This document shows positions 15,124-23,836 of a DNA stretch of 35,636 bases, piece after piece (positions within the stretch are counted from its first letter, which is position 1; each line of letters begins with the position of its first letter). Source of the DNA: Actinomycetales bacterium (GTDB lineage: Bacteria > Actinomycetota > Actinomycetes > S36-B12); assembly GCA_016125355.1 (NCBI GenBank), contig WGLX01000028.1, positions 1 to 35,636 of the forward strand. Reading direction: 5' to 3'. Below the pieces are notes generated by a model that was not told the DNA's origin, ran no database searches, and saw nothing but the letters and a program-made list of their open reading frames with translations. The translations under genes and the position numbers were made by a program.

Positions 15124-15669
15124 GTGCCCACCCGCGATCCGCGTCGCTGGATCCGTGCCACGCTGCTCGGATCGGCCCTGGCGTCGCTGACTCTTGCCGG
15201 GCACACGGCGGCGGGGGGCGGCGCGGATGCCCTGGGGATCAGCCTGGTCGTGCTGCTGTCCGCCCTCCTGGGCTCGACGCTGAGCCAAAGCCGCCTGCGC
15301 CCCGTGGCCGTCCTGGCGGTCCTGCTGGGCGGCCAGTTCCTGCTGCATGTGATCCTGAGCTTCACGGCGGCCCACGGTCACGGCCACCACGGCGCATTGC
15401 TGCCCAGCGGCGGCATGTTGATCGCCCACCTGACGGCTGCGGTCGTCGCGACGGTCCTGATCATCCACGGTGACCGGCTCGCGGACGCGTGGCTGCGCTT
15501 CCTGTCGGTGCTGCTCGGTGTGACCGTCGAAGCAGCCGCCGCCGCGGTCCCCGTTCCCGGGAGCGCACCACGGCCCGCGGCCGCCGGTGCCCGGCCTTCC
15601 GACTTCGTCCTCGGCGTCCTGGTCCGACGCGGACCGCCTCTGCGCGTTACGGGTCCCACCGCGCACTGA
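15124..15669 (+). CDS. Membrane protein with His-rich loop, unknown function
   Basis: The 181-residue protein has about five hydrophobic helices (first near residues 8-25, last near 120-140). A short His cluster AAHGHGHHG lies between the third and fourth helices, and the C-terminal tail is Pro/Ala/Arg-rich. The His cluster could bind a metal. Because the next three genes handle copper, a role in metal transport or sensing is a reasonable guess but unproven. Start chosen from the TACACT hexamer 6 nt before the GTG. It is separated from the PCuAC gene by 135 bp, which holds a small inverted repeat. Confidence 0.75.
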   Translation: MPTRDPRRWIRATLLGSALASLTLAGHTAAGGGADALGISLVVLLSALLGSTLSQSRLRPVAVLAVLLGGQFLLHVILSFTAAHGHGHHGALLPSGGMLIAHLTAAVVATVLIIHGDRLADAWLRFLSVLLGVTVEAAAAAVPVPGSAPRPAAAGARPSDFVLGVLVRRGPPLRVTGPTAH

Positions 15670-15680
15670 GCCGTCGAACG

Positions 15681-15697
15681 CGATTCCTCGCGAATCG
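15681..15697. repeat. Inverted repeat between the membrane protein and PCuAC genes
   Basis: CGATTC-CTCGC-GAATCG has 6-bp arms and a 5-nt loop, and begins 12 nt after the stop. It is too short for a confident terminator and could be an operator for the copper genes. Confidence 0.4.
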
Positions 15698-15804
15698 TCC
15701 TGATCGCCGACCCGTTCGTCCCCTGGACGTCCTGCGTGCGCGTGCCGACCCCACTCCACGGCACATCCGACCACTTACGGACACAGACAAGGAACGAACA
15801 CCTC

Positions 15805-16461
15805 ATGAGCAAGAGCATTCGAGCAGTCATCTCCGCTGCAGTACTGAGCGGCGCACTCGCGGTCTCCGCCCTCGCGACGGCGCCCGCGGCATCCGCGGCG
15901 CAGCACGCGGCCTGGACCCCCAAGCCCGGCAAGGCCTGCGGCACATCCGGCACCGCCAGGATCATCCAGGGCAAGGCCTACTGGTGCGTGAGCGCCACCG
16001 AGGGCGCAACCCCTCGCTGGGGGAAGGGGGTCAGCACGTCCACGTCGCCCCTGACCATCGCCGACGGCTGGGCCAAGGCCGCCGACTCCGGCATGTCCGC
16101 CGCCTTCGGCATGATCAAGAACCCGACGGACAGGCCGATCCGCGTCGTCGCGGCCATCAGCCCCGACTCGACGGTCCTGCAGCTGCATGAGGTCGTCGAC
16201 AAGGACGGCACCATGGTCATGCAGCAGAAGACAGGCGGCTTCGTCATCCCGGCCAAGGGCATGGTGGAGCTCAAGCCAGGCGGCAGCCACATCATGTTCA
16301 TGAAGGTCACGAAGCCCATCCCGGCCGGGACGATGGTGCCCATCACGCTCATCACGGCAGACGGCGGGCTCCTCAAGGCCACCGTCCTCGGCAAGGTCTT
16401 CAACGGTGCCAACGAGTCGTACACCGGCGGCTCCTCCGGCTCCTCGATGTCCGGCATGTGA
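15805..16461 (+). CDS. Exported PCuAC-family copper chaperone
   Basis: The 218-residue protein has a signal peptide (cleavage near AASA-AQH) and an extra domain of about 50 residues containing CGTSGTARIIQGKAYWC. A PCu(A)C domain follows. The copper ligands are visible: His128, Met139 (10 residues apart), then His162 and Met164 in GGSHIMFM, close to the H-X10-M-X21-H-X-M pattern. A Met/Ser tail (SSGSSMSGM) may add ligands. It should carry Cu(I) outside the membrane, for instance to cytochrome oxidase. The ATG has AAGGA upstream. It begins the copper gene set and lies 13 nt before the Dyp peroxidase gene. Confidence 0.9.
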   Translation: MSKSIRAVISAAVLSGALAVSALATAPAASAAQHAAWTPKPGKACGTSGTARIIQGKAYWCVSATEGATPRWGKGVSTSTSPLTIADGWAKAADSGMSAAFGMIKNPTDRPIRVVAAISPDSTVLQLHEVVDKDGTMVMQQKTGGFVIPAKGMVELKPGGSHIMFMKVTKPIPAGTMVPITLITADGGLLKATVLGKVFNGANESYTGGSSGSSMSGM

Positions 16462-16474
16462 GCCGGGAGCCATC

Positions 16475-17722
16475 ATGACCACCAGCCACCACCTCAGTCG
16501 GCGTGGTCTGCTGGCCGCTGGCGGCGTCGCCCTCATCGGCGTCGCCAGCGGCTGCACGTCCGCCGCCTCGCCCCCAGCGAATCCGACGGCCGCTTCGCCC
16601 CTCCCACCATCGGCAACCACAGCGTCCGATGCGGCCACGCAGGCGACCGGCCAGGACCTCGTCTATCCGTTCTACGGCGCCCATCAGTCGGGCGTGGAGA
16701 CGCCACCGACGACGCTTCAGACGTTCATCGGACTCGACCTGATCGATCCGTCACCGCGGACCGCCGATGCCGTCCTGCGGCTGGTGAGCGACGACGCCGC
16801 CCGGCTCACGCAGGGACAGCCCGCACTGGGCGACACCGAACCCGGTATCGCCGCCTCGCCTGCTGGCCTGACCATCACAGTGGGGATCGGGCGGCAGCTG
16901 TTCGAGCGCACGAGGCGTGCCGACGCCATCCCCGACTCCCTCGTCGAGATCCCCGCCTTCCCGACCGATGCGTTCGAGAAGCCTTGGGTGCAGACCGACA
17001 TGATCGTCCAGATCGCCAGCGACGACGCGGTCACGTTGACCCATGCCACGAGGATGGTCACCAAGGACCTGTCCACCCTCGTTTCGGTGCGATGGATGCA
17101 GGACGGCTTCCTGCCCAATGAGCCCGCAGTGCCGGGCGGGGTCGGCCGCAGGAATCTGATGGGCCAGGTGGACGGAACGGTGAACCCCGAGCCCGGCACG
17201 CCCGACTTCAACACGGTCGTGTGGGACGACTCCGAGGGTCCGGCCTGGGTGACCGGAGGAACCGTGCTCGTCCTCCGCCGGATCCGCCTGCTGCTCGACG
17301 ACTGGGAGAAGCTGGATCCGACGACCCAGGAGAACGTCATCGGTCGACACCAGGATTCGGGCGCTCCACTAGGCGGCACCAGCGAGCTGGAGGCCTTCGA
17401 CTACGAGGCCGTCGACGCGAACGGCCTTCCCGTGATTCCGGAGGACGCCCACATCCGTGTCGCCCGTGCAGCCAGCACCGAGCAGATGATCCTGCGCCGG
17501 CCGTACAGCTACAACGCGGGGATGCGCAACGGCACCAACGACATGGGGCTGCTGTTCGCGGCCTACATGCGCGATCCCGCGACGTCCTACATTCCCATGC
17601 AGACGCGTGTGGCCGAGCTGGACGCATTCAACCGCTGGAACATCACCATCGGTTCGGCGGCCTACTTCCTGCCGGCCGGAGCACGCGAGGGCGGATACAT
17701 CGGAGAGGGGATCTTCACATGA
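16475..17722 (+). CDS. Exported Dyp-type heme peroxidase
   Basis: The 415-residue protein has a twin-arginine signal (SRRGLLAAGG, Arg9-Arg10) with a possible lipobox at ASGC. The Dyp signature GxxDG is GQVDG (230-234, distal Asp233). The proximal heme ligand is likely His326 in EDAHIRVAR, and the distal Arg lies in ILRRPYSYN. The family also includes EfeB and the Streptomyces DtpA, which works with copper chaperones on a copper radical oxidase. Being exported by Tat and set between PCuAC and CopC fits the DtpA-like role. The stop overlaps the copC ATG (ATGA). Confidence 0.9.
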   Translation: MTTSHHLSRRGLLAAGGVALIGVASGCTSAASPPANPTAASPLPPSATTASDAATQATGQDLVYPFYGAHQSGVETPPTTLQTFIGLDLIDPSPRTADAVLRLVSDDAARLTQGQPALGDTEPGIAASPAGLTITVGIGRQLFERTRRADAIPDSLVEIPAFPTDAFEKPWVQTDMIVQIASDDAVTLTHATRMVTKDLSTLVSVRWMQDGFLPNEPAVPGGVGRRNLMGQVDGTVNPEPGTPDFNTVVWDDSEGPAWVTGGTVLVLRRIRLLLDDWEKLDPTTQENVIGRHQDSGAPLGGTSELEAFDYEAVDANGLPVIPEDAHIRVARAASTEQMILRRPYSYNAGMRNGTNDMGLLFAAYMRDPATSYIPMQTRVAELDAFNRWNITIGSAAYFLPAGAREGGYIGEGIFT

Positions 17723-18309
17723 CCGGATGGATGCGGCGAGTCCTGGTGACCGCCGTCACGCTGGCCGCCATGGCAGCGGGTGGAATGGCCCTCGCTGTCA
17801 CGGCCTCGGCGCATGCGGAGCTGGTCGGGTCCAGCCCGGCCGACGGCGAGGTGCTCGACGCAGCACCCGATGCCGTGACGTTGAGCTTCAGCGAGCGCCT
17901 CGTCGAGATGGGCGCGGCGATCACCGTCCGGGGAGCCGACAAGCAATCGATCACTACCGGCCCACTCGCGATCGACGGCTTCGACATGACGGTGCCGGTC
18001 GACCCGAACGCCGTTCCCGGGACGTACACCGTCGCCTTCCGCGTGGTGTCCGAGGACGGCCACACGGTGACCTCCACATTCCAGTACTCCGTCGCCGGGC
18101 AGCTGCCGCCTGCTGCCTCGCCCGAGCCGACCGCTCCGGTGTCCGTCGAGCCGGCGGCCCCGCAGACCGCACCGTTGTCCGCCGAGCCGACCCCGCCGGC
18201 CGCTGAAGCGCCCGTCGAGTCGTCGGGCATCTCCCCTGTGGTGCTCGTCATCGGGGGCGCTGTCATCGTCGGGCTCGTCATCGTCGGGGCGATAGCCTTG
18301 CGACGATGA
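17719..18309 (+). CDS. copC: CopC-domain copper-binding protein with C-terminal membrane anchor
   Basis: The 196-residue protein has a signal peptide ending ASA before HAELVGSSPADG. The mature N-terminal His32 with Asp113 and His115 (EDGHTV) makes the Cu(II) brace of CopC proteins. A Pro/Ala/Glu-rich linker of about 50 residues leads to a C-terminal transmembrane helix (VVLVIGGAVIVGLVIVGAIA) with a short basic end, as in the CopC part of YcnJ-like anchored proteins. It should bind copper outside the membrane. Its start overlaps the peroxidase stop and its stop overlaps the aroA start. Confidence 0.88.
   Translation: MTGWMRRVLVTAVTLAAMAAGGMALAVTASAHAELVGSSPADGEVLDAAPDAVTLSFSERLVEMGAAITVRGADKQSITTGPLAIDGFDMTVPVDPNAVPGTYTVAFRVVSEDGHTVTSTFQYSVAGQLPPAASPEPTAPVSVEPAAPQTAPLSAEPTPPAAEAPVESSGISPVVLVIGGAVIVGLVIVGAIALRR
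18293..18298 (+). promoter_or_regulatory. -10 hexamer TAGCCT, internal leaderless start of aroA
   Basis: TAGCCT lies 7 nt before the aroA ATG, inside the last codons of copC. It may give aroA expression independent of the copper genes. Confidence 0.5.
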
Positions 18310-19640
18310 CGACGAAGCAGCCTGAGACCGACGCCGTGCTGTGGCCGGCGCCCACCGCCGTCGACCCCGTCGACGCGGTCGTCGCCGTACCCGGCTCGAA
18401 GTCCGCCAGCAACCGAGCGCTCATCCTCGCAGCCCTGGCCGACGGCGAGAGCACGATTCGCGGCCTGCTCGACGCCCGCGACACCCAGCTCATGATGGCC
18501 GGGCTGAGGCTGCTCGGAAACGAGGTGCACGTCGTCGAGCACGACGACGTGGGCAACGTCGTCGTGCAGGTGGTCCCCCACTTCATGCACGGCCCGGCGA
18601 GCATCGACGTCGGTCTCGCCGGCACCGTGATGCGCTTCCTGCCCCCGGCCGCCGCCCTGGCGCATGGGGAGATCATGTTCGACGGCGATGCGCACGCCCG
18701 CCACCGGCCGATGGCCACCGTGATCGAGTCGCTGAAGGAGCTCGGCGTCAAGGTCCGCGACCGGGGCAATGGACGGCTGCCCTTCATGATCGAGGCGACG
18801 GGCGAGGTCCGCGGGGGCGAGGTCTTCGTCGATGCCTCCCGGTCGAGCCAGTTCATCTCGGGCCTTCTGCTGAGTGCGGCCCGCTTCGACACCGGGGTCA
18901 CCGTCCACCACGTCGGCGAAGCCATCCCCAGCAGGCCGCACATCGAGATGACGATCGCGATGCTCGCCGAGCATGGGATCAGCGTTCGCCGTGATGGAGG
19001 CTCCGTCTGGCACGTCGACCCCCACAACCTTCCTGCGCTCAATCGGCACATCGAGCCGGACCTCACCAATGCGGCACCGTTCCTCGCCGCCGCCCTGATC
19101 ACCGGTGGCCGGGTCACGATCCTCGACTGGCCCCAACGGACCACGCAGCCCGGGGCGCAGATCGTCGGCATCCTCCAGCAGATGGGGGCCTCGACGCACA
19201 CGGACGCGGACGGGCTGGTCGTCACCGGGACCGGCTCGATCTCGGGTCTTGACATCAACCTGTCCGACGTGGGCGAACTCGCGCCCACGATCGCCGCCCT
19301 TGCGGCGCTGGCCGACTCACCCACCCGGCTCCGAGGCATCGCCCATCTCCGCGGTCACGAGACGGACCGTCTGGCGGCACTCGCGGCTGAGATCAACGGT
19401 CTTGGAGGCGACGCCGAGGAGACTGACGACGGCCTGGTCATCCGCCCGCGCCCGCTGCACGGCGGCGCCGTGCAGACCTACGACGATCACCGGATGGCCA
19501 CGGCTGCTGCCATCCTCGGACTCGGGGTACCCGGCATCGAGGTCGAGAACATCGGCACCACGTCGAAGACCCTCCCGGGCTTCACGCATCGGTGGACCGC
19601 GATGCTGGGCGTCCCCGACGTCGAGGCGCCCTCCGCGTGA
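18306..19640 (+). CDS. aroA: 3-phosphoshikimate 1-carboxyvinyltransferase (EPSP synthase)
   Basis: The 444-residue enzyme joins shikimate-3-phosphate and phosphoenolpyruvate in aromatic amino acid synthesis. Signatures include PGSKSASNRALIL near the N-terminus, GLAGTVMRFLPP, DASRSSQFISGLLLSA, LRGHETDRLAALAAEI and the C-terminal YDDHRMATAAAILG. Length is normal. The ATG overlaps the copC stop (ATGA), and the stop overlaps the rsgA GTG (GTGA). The aroA-rsgA pairing is conserved in actinobacteria, while the link to copper genes upstream is unusual to me. Confidence 0.97.
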   Translation: MTTKQPETDAVLWPAPTAVDPVDAVVAVPGSKSASNRALILAALADGESTIRGLLDARDTQLMMAGLRLLGNEVHVVEHDDVGNVVVQVVPHFMHGPASIDVGLAGTVMRFLPPAAALAHGEIMFDGDAHARHRPMATVIESLKELGVKVRDRGNGRLPFMIEATGEVRGGEVFVDASRSSQFISGLLLSAARFDTGVTVHHVGEAIPSRPHIEMTIAMLAEHGISVRRDGGSVWHVDPHNLPALNRHIEPDLTNAAPFLAAALITGGRVTILDWPQRTTQPGAQIVGILQQMGASTHTDADGLVVTGTGSISGLDINLSDVGELAPTIAALAALADSPTRLRGIAHLRGHETDRLAALAAEINGLGGDAEETDDGLVIRPRPLHGGAVQTYDDHRMATAAAILGLGVPGIEVENIGTTSKTLPGFTHRWTAMLGVPDVEAPSA

Positions 19641-20638
19641 CCCGCCGCCGCCACGACCTCCTCGACGAGGACGACGTGCGCGTACGCCCCGGGCGCGGCA
19701 AGTCCCGACCCCGGTCCAAGGACCGACCCGCTCATACCGATGCTCTCAGCGGCATCATCATGACCGTCGACCGGGGCCGATTCACGGTCGAACTCGACGA
19801 CAGCACGACGGTGTTCGCCGTGAAGGCGCGGGAGATCGGCCGCAAGGGCCTCGTGGTCGGCGACCGGGTCCAGGTCGTGGGGGACCTCTCGGGCGACACG
19901 GATACCCAGGCCCGCATCGTGCGCCGTGACGAGCGTCTGTCCGTGCTGCGTCGGACGGCCGACGACACCGACCCGGTGGAGCGCGTCGTCGTCGCCAACG
20001 CCACACAGCTCGCGGTGGTGACGGCCACCACCGATCCCGAGCCGCGCATCGGCCTGATCGACCGCGCGTTCGTGGCGGCCCTCGATGCCGGCATCGAGCC
20101 CCTGCTCGTGGTCACGAAGGCAGACCTGAGGCCCGCGGATGACCTGCTGTCCCTGTACGGCCCCCTCGACCTTCCGGTGTTCATCGTGACCAGCAAGCGG
20201 GTGCCCGATGCCCTTCGATCAACGCTCGTCGACGAGTCGACCGTCCTGGTCGGCCACTCCGGCGTCGGCAAGTCGACTCTCGTGAACGGCCTCGTGCCGG
20301 ACGCCGACCGCACGACGGGACAGGTGAACACCGTGACCGGTCGTGGTCGGCACACCTCGACCAGCGTCGTGGCCCTGCACCTGCCCGATGGCGGCATGAT
20401 CATCGACACCCCGGGGATCCGGTCCTTCGGCCTCGCGCACGTCGACCTGCACCGGGTGATCCACGCCTTCCCCGACCTCGAGACGCTCACGGAGGCGTGT
20501 CCGCGTGCCTGCTCGCACGACGAACCCGACTGCGCCCTCTCCGCGGTTCCCGACGACGACCCGATCATCCGTCAGCGCATCGACTCGCTGCGTCGCATGA
20601 TCCGCAGTCGTACCGCTGTGCCGGACGAGCACGCCTGA
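19637..20638 (+). CDS. rsgA: Ribosome small subunit-dependent GTPase A
   Basis: The 333-residue GTPase is circularly permuted. It has an N-terminal OB-fold (about 40-100), then G4 (VVTKADL), G1 P-loop GHSGVGKSTL, G2/3 (RGRHTS and IIDTPGIRSFG), and a C-terminal zinc knuckle CPRACSHDEPDC. RsgA aids late maturation of the 30S subunit. The first 30 residues are basic and Arg-rich. The GTG start overlaps the aroA stop, indicating coupled translation. Confidence 0.97.
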   Translation: MTRRRHDLLDEDDVRVRPGRGKSRPRSKDRPAHTDALSGIIMTVDRGRFTVELDDSTTVFAVKAREIGRKGLVVGDRVQVVGDLSGDTDTQARIVRRDERLSVLRRTADDTDPVERVVVANATQLAVVTATTDPEPRIGLIDRAFVAALDAGIEPLLVVTKADLRPADDLLSLYGPLDLPVFIVTSKRVPDALRSTLVDESTVLVGHSGVGKSTLVNGLVPDADRTTGQVNTVTGRGRHTSTSVVALHLPDGGMIIDTPGIRSFGLAHVDLHRVIHAFPDLETLTEACPRACSHDEPDCALSAVPDDDPIIRQRIDSLRRMIRSRTAVPDEHA

Positions 20639-20644
20639 TCCAGG

Positions 20645-21109
20645 CTAGGCGGGCAGCCGGCTGCCCCACGTCGCCACGGCTCCCGAGTGGCCGGTCCAGA
20701 CCGTCCAGCCCGTGGCCGCGACCGCCGCGAGGATCAGCGCGACACCGAGGGCGATCACCCAGCCGGGGCGAGGCCGATTGGCCGGGATCCCGCGATCCAC
20801 GAGCCAGAAGGCCAGCAGCAGGGCGACGTAGCCGCCGGCGAAAAGGGGGAGCACGGAACCGAGATCCGCGTGCTCGGTGGGGGTCCCGACGCGGGCGGCC
20901 AGCCGCTCCCCCGACTCCTTGGCGATCACCGCGCTGACGGCCCCGACGGCGGCGAGGCCGACCACGAGGGCGCCGTAGCGCCGCGAGAAGGATCGCCTCA
21001 GCACCATGACGATGGCACCCACGGCCGTCAGCGGGATCAGCACGACGACGGCATGCACGACGAGCGGGTGGAGGGGAAGCCCCGCCACGGTGTCGAACAC
21101 GGACTCCAC
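20645..21109 (-). CDS. DUF2231-like membrane protein
   Basis: The 154-residue protein begins with GLPLHPLVVHAVVVLIPLTA, matching the HP..VH..V..P motif at the start of DUF2231 proteins, and has four hydrophobic helices. A loop with SGERLAARVGTPTEHADLG lies between the second and third. Such proteins often contain paired histidines that could bind heme or metal, but no function is established. It ends 6 nt from the convergent rsgA stop and starts with GTG behind a TAGAGT hexamer. Confidence 0.8.
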   Translation of the reverse strand: MESVFDTVAGLPLHPLVVHAVVVLIPLTAVGAIVMVLRRSFSRRYGALVVGLAAVGAVSAVIAKESGERLAARVGTPTEHADLGSVLPLFAGGYVALLLAFWLVDRGIPANRPRPGWVIALGVALILAAVAATGWTVWTGHSGAVATWGSRLPA

Positions 21110-21115
21110 GGCACG

Positions 21116-21121
21116 ACTCTA
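21116..21121 (-). promoter_or_regulatory. -10 hexamer TAGAGT, leaderless start of the DUF2231 gene
   Basis: TAGAGT is 6 nt before the GTG at 21109. The divergent hisN hexamer lies only 12 nt away. Confidence 0.55.
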
Positions 21122-21132
21122 CGTGCGAGCGA

Positions 21133-21138
21133 TAGGTT
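21133..21138 (+). promoter_or_regulatory. -10 hexamer TAGGTT, leaderless start of hisN
   Basis: TAGGTT is 6 nt before the GTG at 21145. The two divergent starts share a 35-bp space, so their polymerases must compete. Confidence 0.6.
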
Positions 21139-21144
21139 CCGGTT

Positions 21145-21936
21145 GTGAGCAGCCGGTCCGACCTCCGCGCAGACCTCTCGCTGGCGTTGAGCCTGGCGGA
21201 CGACGCCGACGCCATCTCCATGGCCCGTTTCGGGGCGAGCGACCTGGTGGTCGAGAGCAAGCCGGACCTCACGCCGGTGTCCGAGGCCGACCGGGCCGTG
21301 GAGCAGTCCATCCGTCGACGGCTCGCGGACGAGCGTCCCGACGACGGCGTGCTCGGTGAGGAGTACGGGGCGCAGGGATCGACCCGCCGTCAGTGGATCG
21401 TGGATCCCATCGACGGGACCAGGAACTACGTGCGCGGCGTGCCGGTGTGGGCGACCCTGATCGCACTCCTCGAGGACGAGGTGGTCACTGTGGGGGTCGT
21501 CTCCGCCCCGGCGCTGTCGCGTCGCTGGTGGGCAGCCCGGGGCGATGGCGCCTATCGGGTGGCACCTGGGGTGAGCACTCCGCAGCGGATGTCCGTGAGC
21601 GGTGTCCGGGACCTCGCGGACGCCTCCTTCTCGTTCTCCGACCCCGTCGGGTGGGATCGGCGCACCTCCACCGGCCTCGCGGCACTGCTGGACACGACCT
21701 GGCGGCAACGGGCGTACGGCGACTTCTGGTCGCACATGCTGGTGGCCGAGGGCGTCGTCGACATCGCCGCCGAGCCCGAGCTCGAGACCTACGACATGGC
21801 GGCACTGGTCCCCATCGTCGAGGAGGCGGGCGGGCGGATGACGTCCTTCGATGGTGGCTCGGCGCTGGGCGGCGGCTCGGCCCTGACGACCAACGGCGCC
21901 CTCCACGCGGCCGTACTCGAACTGCTGGCGGTCTGA
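21145..21936 (+). CDS. hisN: Histidinol-phosphatase, inositol-monophosphatase family
   Basis: The 263-residue enzyme has the metal-binding motifs of this family: GEEYG, then WIVDPIDGTRNYVRGVPVWA, and the C-terminal ETYDMAALVPIVEEAGGRMT. In actinobacteria the homologue next to rsgA and aroA is the histidinol-phosphate phosphatase HisN, the eighth step of histidine synthesis. A broader inositol-phosphatase activity cannot be excluded from sequence alone. Start chosen by the TAGGTT hexamer. Confidence 0.88.
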   Translation: MSSRSDLRADLSLALSLADDADAISMARFGASDLVVESKPDLTPVSEADRAVEQSIRRRLADERPDDGVLGEEYGAQGSTRRQWIVDPIDGTRNYVRGVPVWATLIALLEDEVVTVGVVSAPALSRRWWAARGDGAYRVAPGVSTPQRMSVSGVRDLADASFSFSDPVGWDRRTSTGLAALLDTTWRQRAYGDFWSHMLVAEGVVDIAAEPELETYDMAALVPIVEEAGGRMTSFDGGSALGGGSALTTNGALHAAVLELLAV

Positions 21937-22015
21937 GCGGCCGTTTCGACGAAGGCGAGACAACGCGCCGTCCGTCCGGGACCATGGAAGCCAACGACGA
22001 CCGGCGGAGGTTCTC

Positions 22016-22447
22016 ATGCAACTGTCGACGATCATCGCGGGCAAGGGCGACTACGTCGCCACGGTCACGCCCCAGGCAACCATCGGTGAGGTCATCACCG
22101 CCCTCAATGAGAACCGCGTGGGCGCCCTCGTCGTATCGCATGACGGCAAGACGATCGCGGGGATCGTCTCCGAGCGTGACATCGTGCGCGGCCTCGCCGG
22201 CGGATCCGCGCTCGGTCAGCCGGTGGCGACCATCATGACGAGCTCCGTCATCTGCGTCCCGCCGGAGGCGCACACCGCGGAGCTGATGCGGCTGATGACC
22301 GAGAAGCGGGTCCGGCACATTCCCGTCACCGACCCCGACGGGCTCATGCTCGGCATCGTGAGCATCGGCGACATCGTGAAGTCCCGCCTCAGCGAGTTGG
22401 AGGACGAGCGGGAGGCGCTCATCGAGTACGTCACCCGAGGCGGATGA
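22016..22447 (+). CDS. Two-CBS-domain protein
   Basis: The 143-residue protein consists of a tandem CBS pair. The first runs from about residue 10 to 62 (VTPQATIGEVITALNENRVG, IAGIVSERDIVRGLA) and the second from about 70 to 128 (MTSSVICVPPEAHTAELMRL, HIPVTDPDGLMLGIVSIGDI). It ends in a short acidic helix. Stand-alone CBS pairs bind adenine nucleotides and regulate partners, here unknown. The ATG has GGAGG 7 nt upstream. It is convergent with the P450 gene, 3 nt apart. Confidence 0.88.
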   Translation: MQLSTIIAGKGDYVATVTPQATIGEVITALNENRVGALVVSHDGKTIAGIVSERDIVRGLAGGSALGQPVATIMTSSVICVPPEAHTAELMRLMTEKRVRHIPVTDPDGLMLGIVSIGDIVKSRLSELEDEREALIEYVTRGG

Positions 22448-22450
22448 CGG

Positions 22451-23836
22451 CTATCGCGCAGTGACCCGAAGGGACAGTCCGCCCTCGGGGCGCACGGTGA
22501 CCAGCGGCCTGACCGCCGGCACCCCCATGCCGGCGGGATAGGAGACCGACACCCGACGCGCAAGCGCGGCCAGCGTCAGCACGCCCTCGACGTAGGCGAA
22601 GTCACGGCCGATGCACTGGCGCAGGCCAGCCCCGAAGGGCAGGAAGGCGCGCCGCGGCACGTCCTCCGCCAGGAACCGCTCCGGGAGGAAGGCCTCCGGA
22701 TCCGACCAGATGGCCGGGTGCCGGTGGAGGAGCCACGGGCTCAAGATGACCAGCGCGCCAGCCGGGATCTCGTGACCGGCCAGGGTGTCCGGCACGACAG
22801 CCTTGCGGGTGATCAGCCACGCCGGCGGATACAGCCGGAGCACCTCGTCGAACACGGCCCGCGCAAACGGCAGGCGTCGGTAGTCGGCGAACTCGGGATC
22901 CCGGTCCCCCAGGACCGCATCGGCCTCCTCGTGCAGCCGGGCCTGCACGCGTTCGTCCGCCGCCAGCAGGGCCCACGCCCACGTCAGCGCGCTGGCGACG
23001 GTCTCGTGGCCCGCGACGATGAAGGTGACGACCTGGTCGCGGAGCTCCGCGGGCGTCAGCCGGGAGCCCTGGTCGTCACGTGAGGCAATCAGCATGTCGA
23101 GCATGTCCTCGGGCTGATCCCGTGGACACCGGGCCCGCTCCGACAGCATGTGGCGGACGGCACCATCCAGGGTTGCCACCGAGCGGGCGAGCGTTCGGTT
23201 GCCCGGGGTGGGCAGCCAGGACGGCGGCGTGAGCGGAACCCGAGCACGCGCCACCACCACGTCGAGGGCCGAGAGCGTGGCAGCCGTGATGGCGGAGGCA
23301 TCGGCGGACAGGTCGGTGCCGAAGAGGGCGTGGCCGACGACCTCGAGGGCGAGTTCCATCATCGCCGCGTCCATGTCGACGACGGCACCGTCGGGCAGGG
23401 CCGCCCATTCCCCGGTGAGGCGGGCGGTCGCGCCGTTGACGTGCTCGACGATCCGCCCCAGGCCCTCGTGGTGGAACGCCGGCTGCACGAGCGGACGCTG
23501 GCGGCGCCATCCGGGCGTGTCGACAGCGAGCAGTCCGTCACCCGTGACCAGCGAGAGCGATCGGTACTGGATCGTCTCCTTGGTGTAGCCGCGATCGGTC
23601 ATGACGAGCACCCGCCACACGGACTCCGGCTCGTTGACGAGGTAGCTGGGCGGACGTGGAATGGGGAACTGCACGACGTCCCCGTGCGTGCGCCACGCCC
23701 GGACAAGGTAGTCCAGGGGATCGGTGCGGATCGCCGTCAGCTCCCGGAGCATCTCGGGGCCGAGGGGTCCGGGCGCGGTCGCGGGCGTCCCGAGGAACCG
23801 CTGGGCGCGGGGCCGGGCGGCGGGCGCCCCGGTCAT
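22451..23836 (-). CDS. Cytochrome P450
   Basis: The 461-residue P450 is soluble, with no membrane anchor. It carries the I-helix oxygen-binding motif AGHETVAS (275-282), the K-helix ExxR (EVLR, 331-334), PERF (386-389) and the heme loop FGAGLRQCIG (401-410, ligand Cys408). The C-terminal pattern resembles bacterial fatty-acid or terpenoid P450s of the CYP4/CYP102-like clan, but the substrate cannot be read. The ATG at 23836 overlaps the fbiC stop as ATGA, so the two are translationally coupled. No ferredoxin gene is in the window. Confidence 0.93.
   Translation of the reverse strand: MTGAPAARPRAQRFLGTPATAPGPLGPEMLRELTAIRTDPLDYLVRAWRTHGDVVQFPIPRPPSYLVNEPESVWRVLVMTDRGYTKETIQYRSLSLVTGDGLLAVDTPGWRRQRPLVQPAFHHEGLGRIVEHVNGATARLTGEWAALPDGAVVDMDAAMMELALEVVGHALFGTDLSADASAITAATLSALDVVVARARVPLTPPSWLPTPGNRTLARSVATLDGAVRHMLSERARCPRDQPEDMLDMLIASRDDQGSRLTPAELRDQVVTFIVAGHETVASALTWAWALLAADERVQARLHEEADAVLGDRDPEFADYRRLPFARAVFDEVLRLYPPAWLITRKAVVPDTLAGHEIPAGALVILSPWLLHRHPAIWSDPEAFLPERFLAEDVPRRAFLPFGAGLRQCIGRDFAYVEGVLTLAALARRVSVSYPAGMGVPAVRPLVTVRPEGGLSLRVTAR

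Noticed and set aside
15681-15697. Inverted repeat as a CsoR copper operator
   Set aside because: It lacks the ATACCC/GGGTAT-like half-sites known for CsoR, so no named regulator is assigned.
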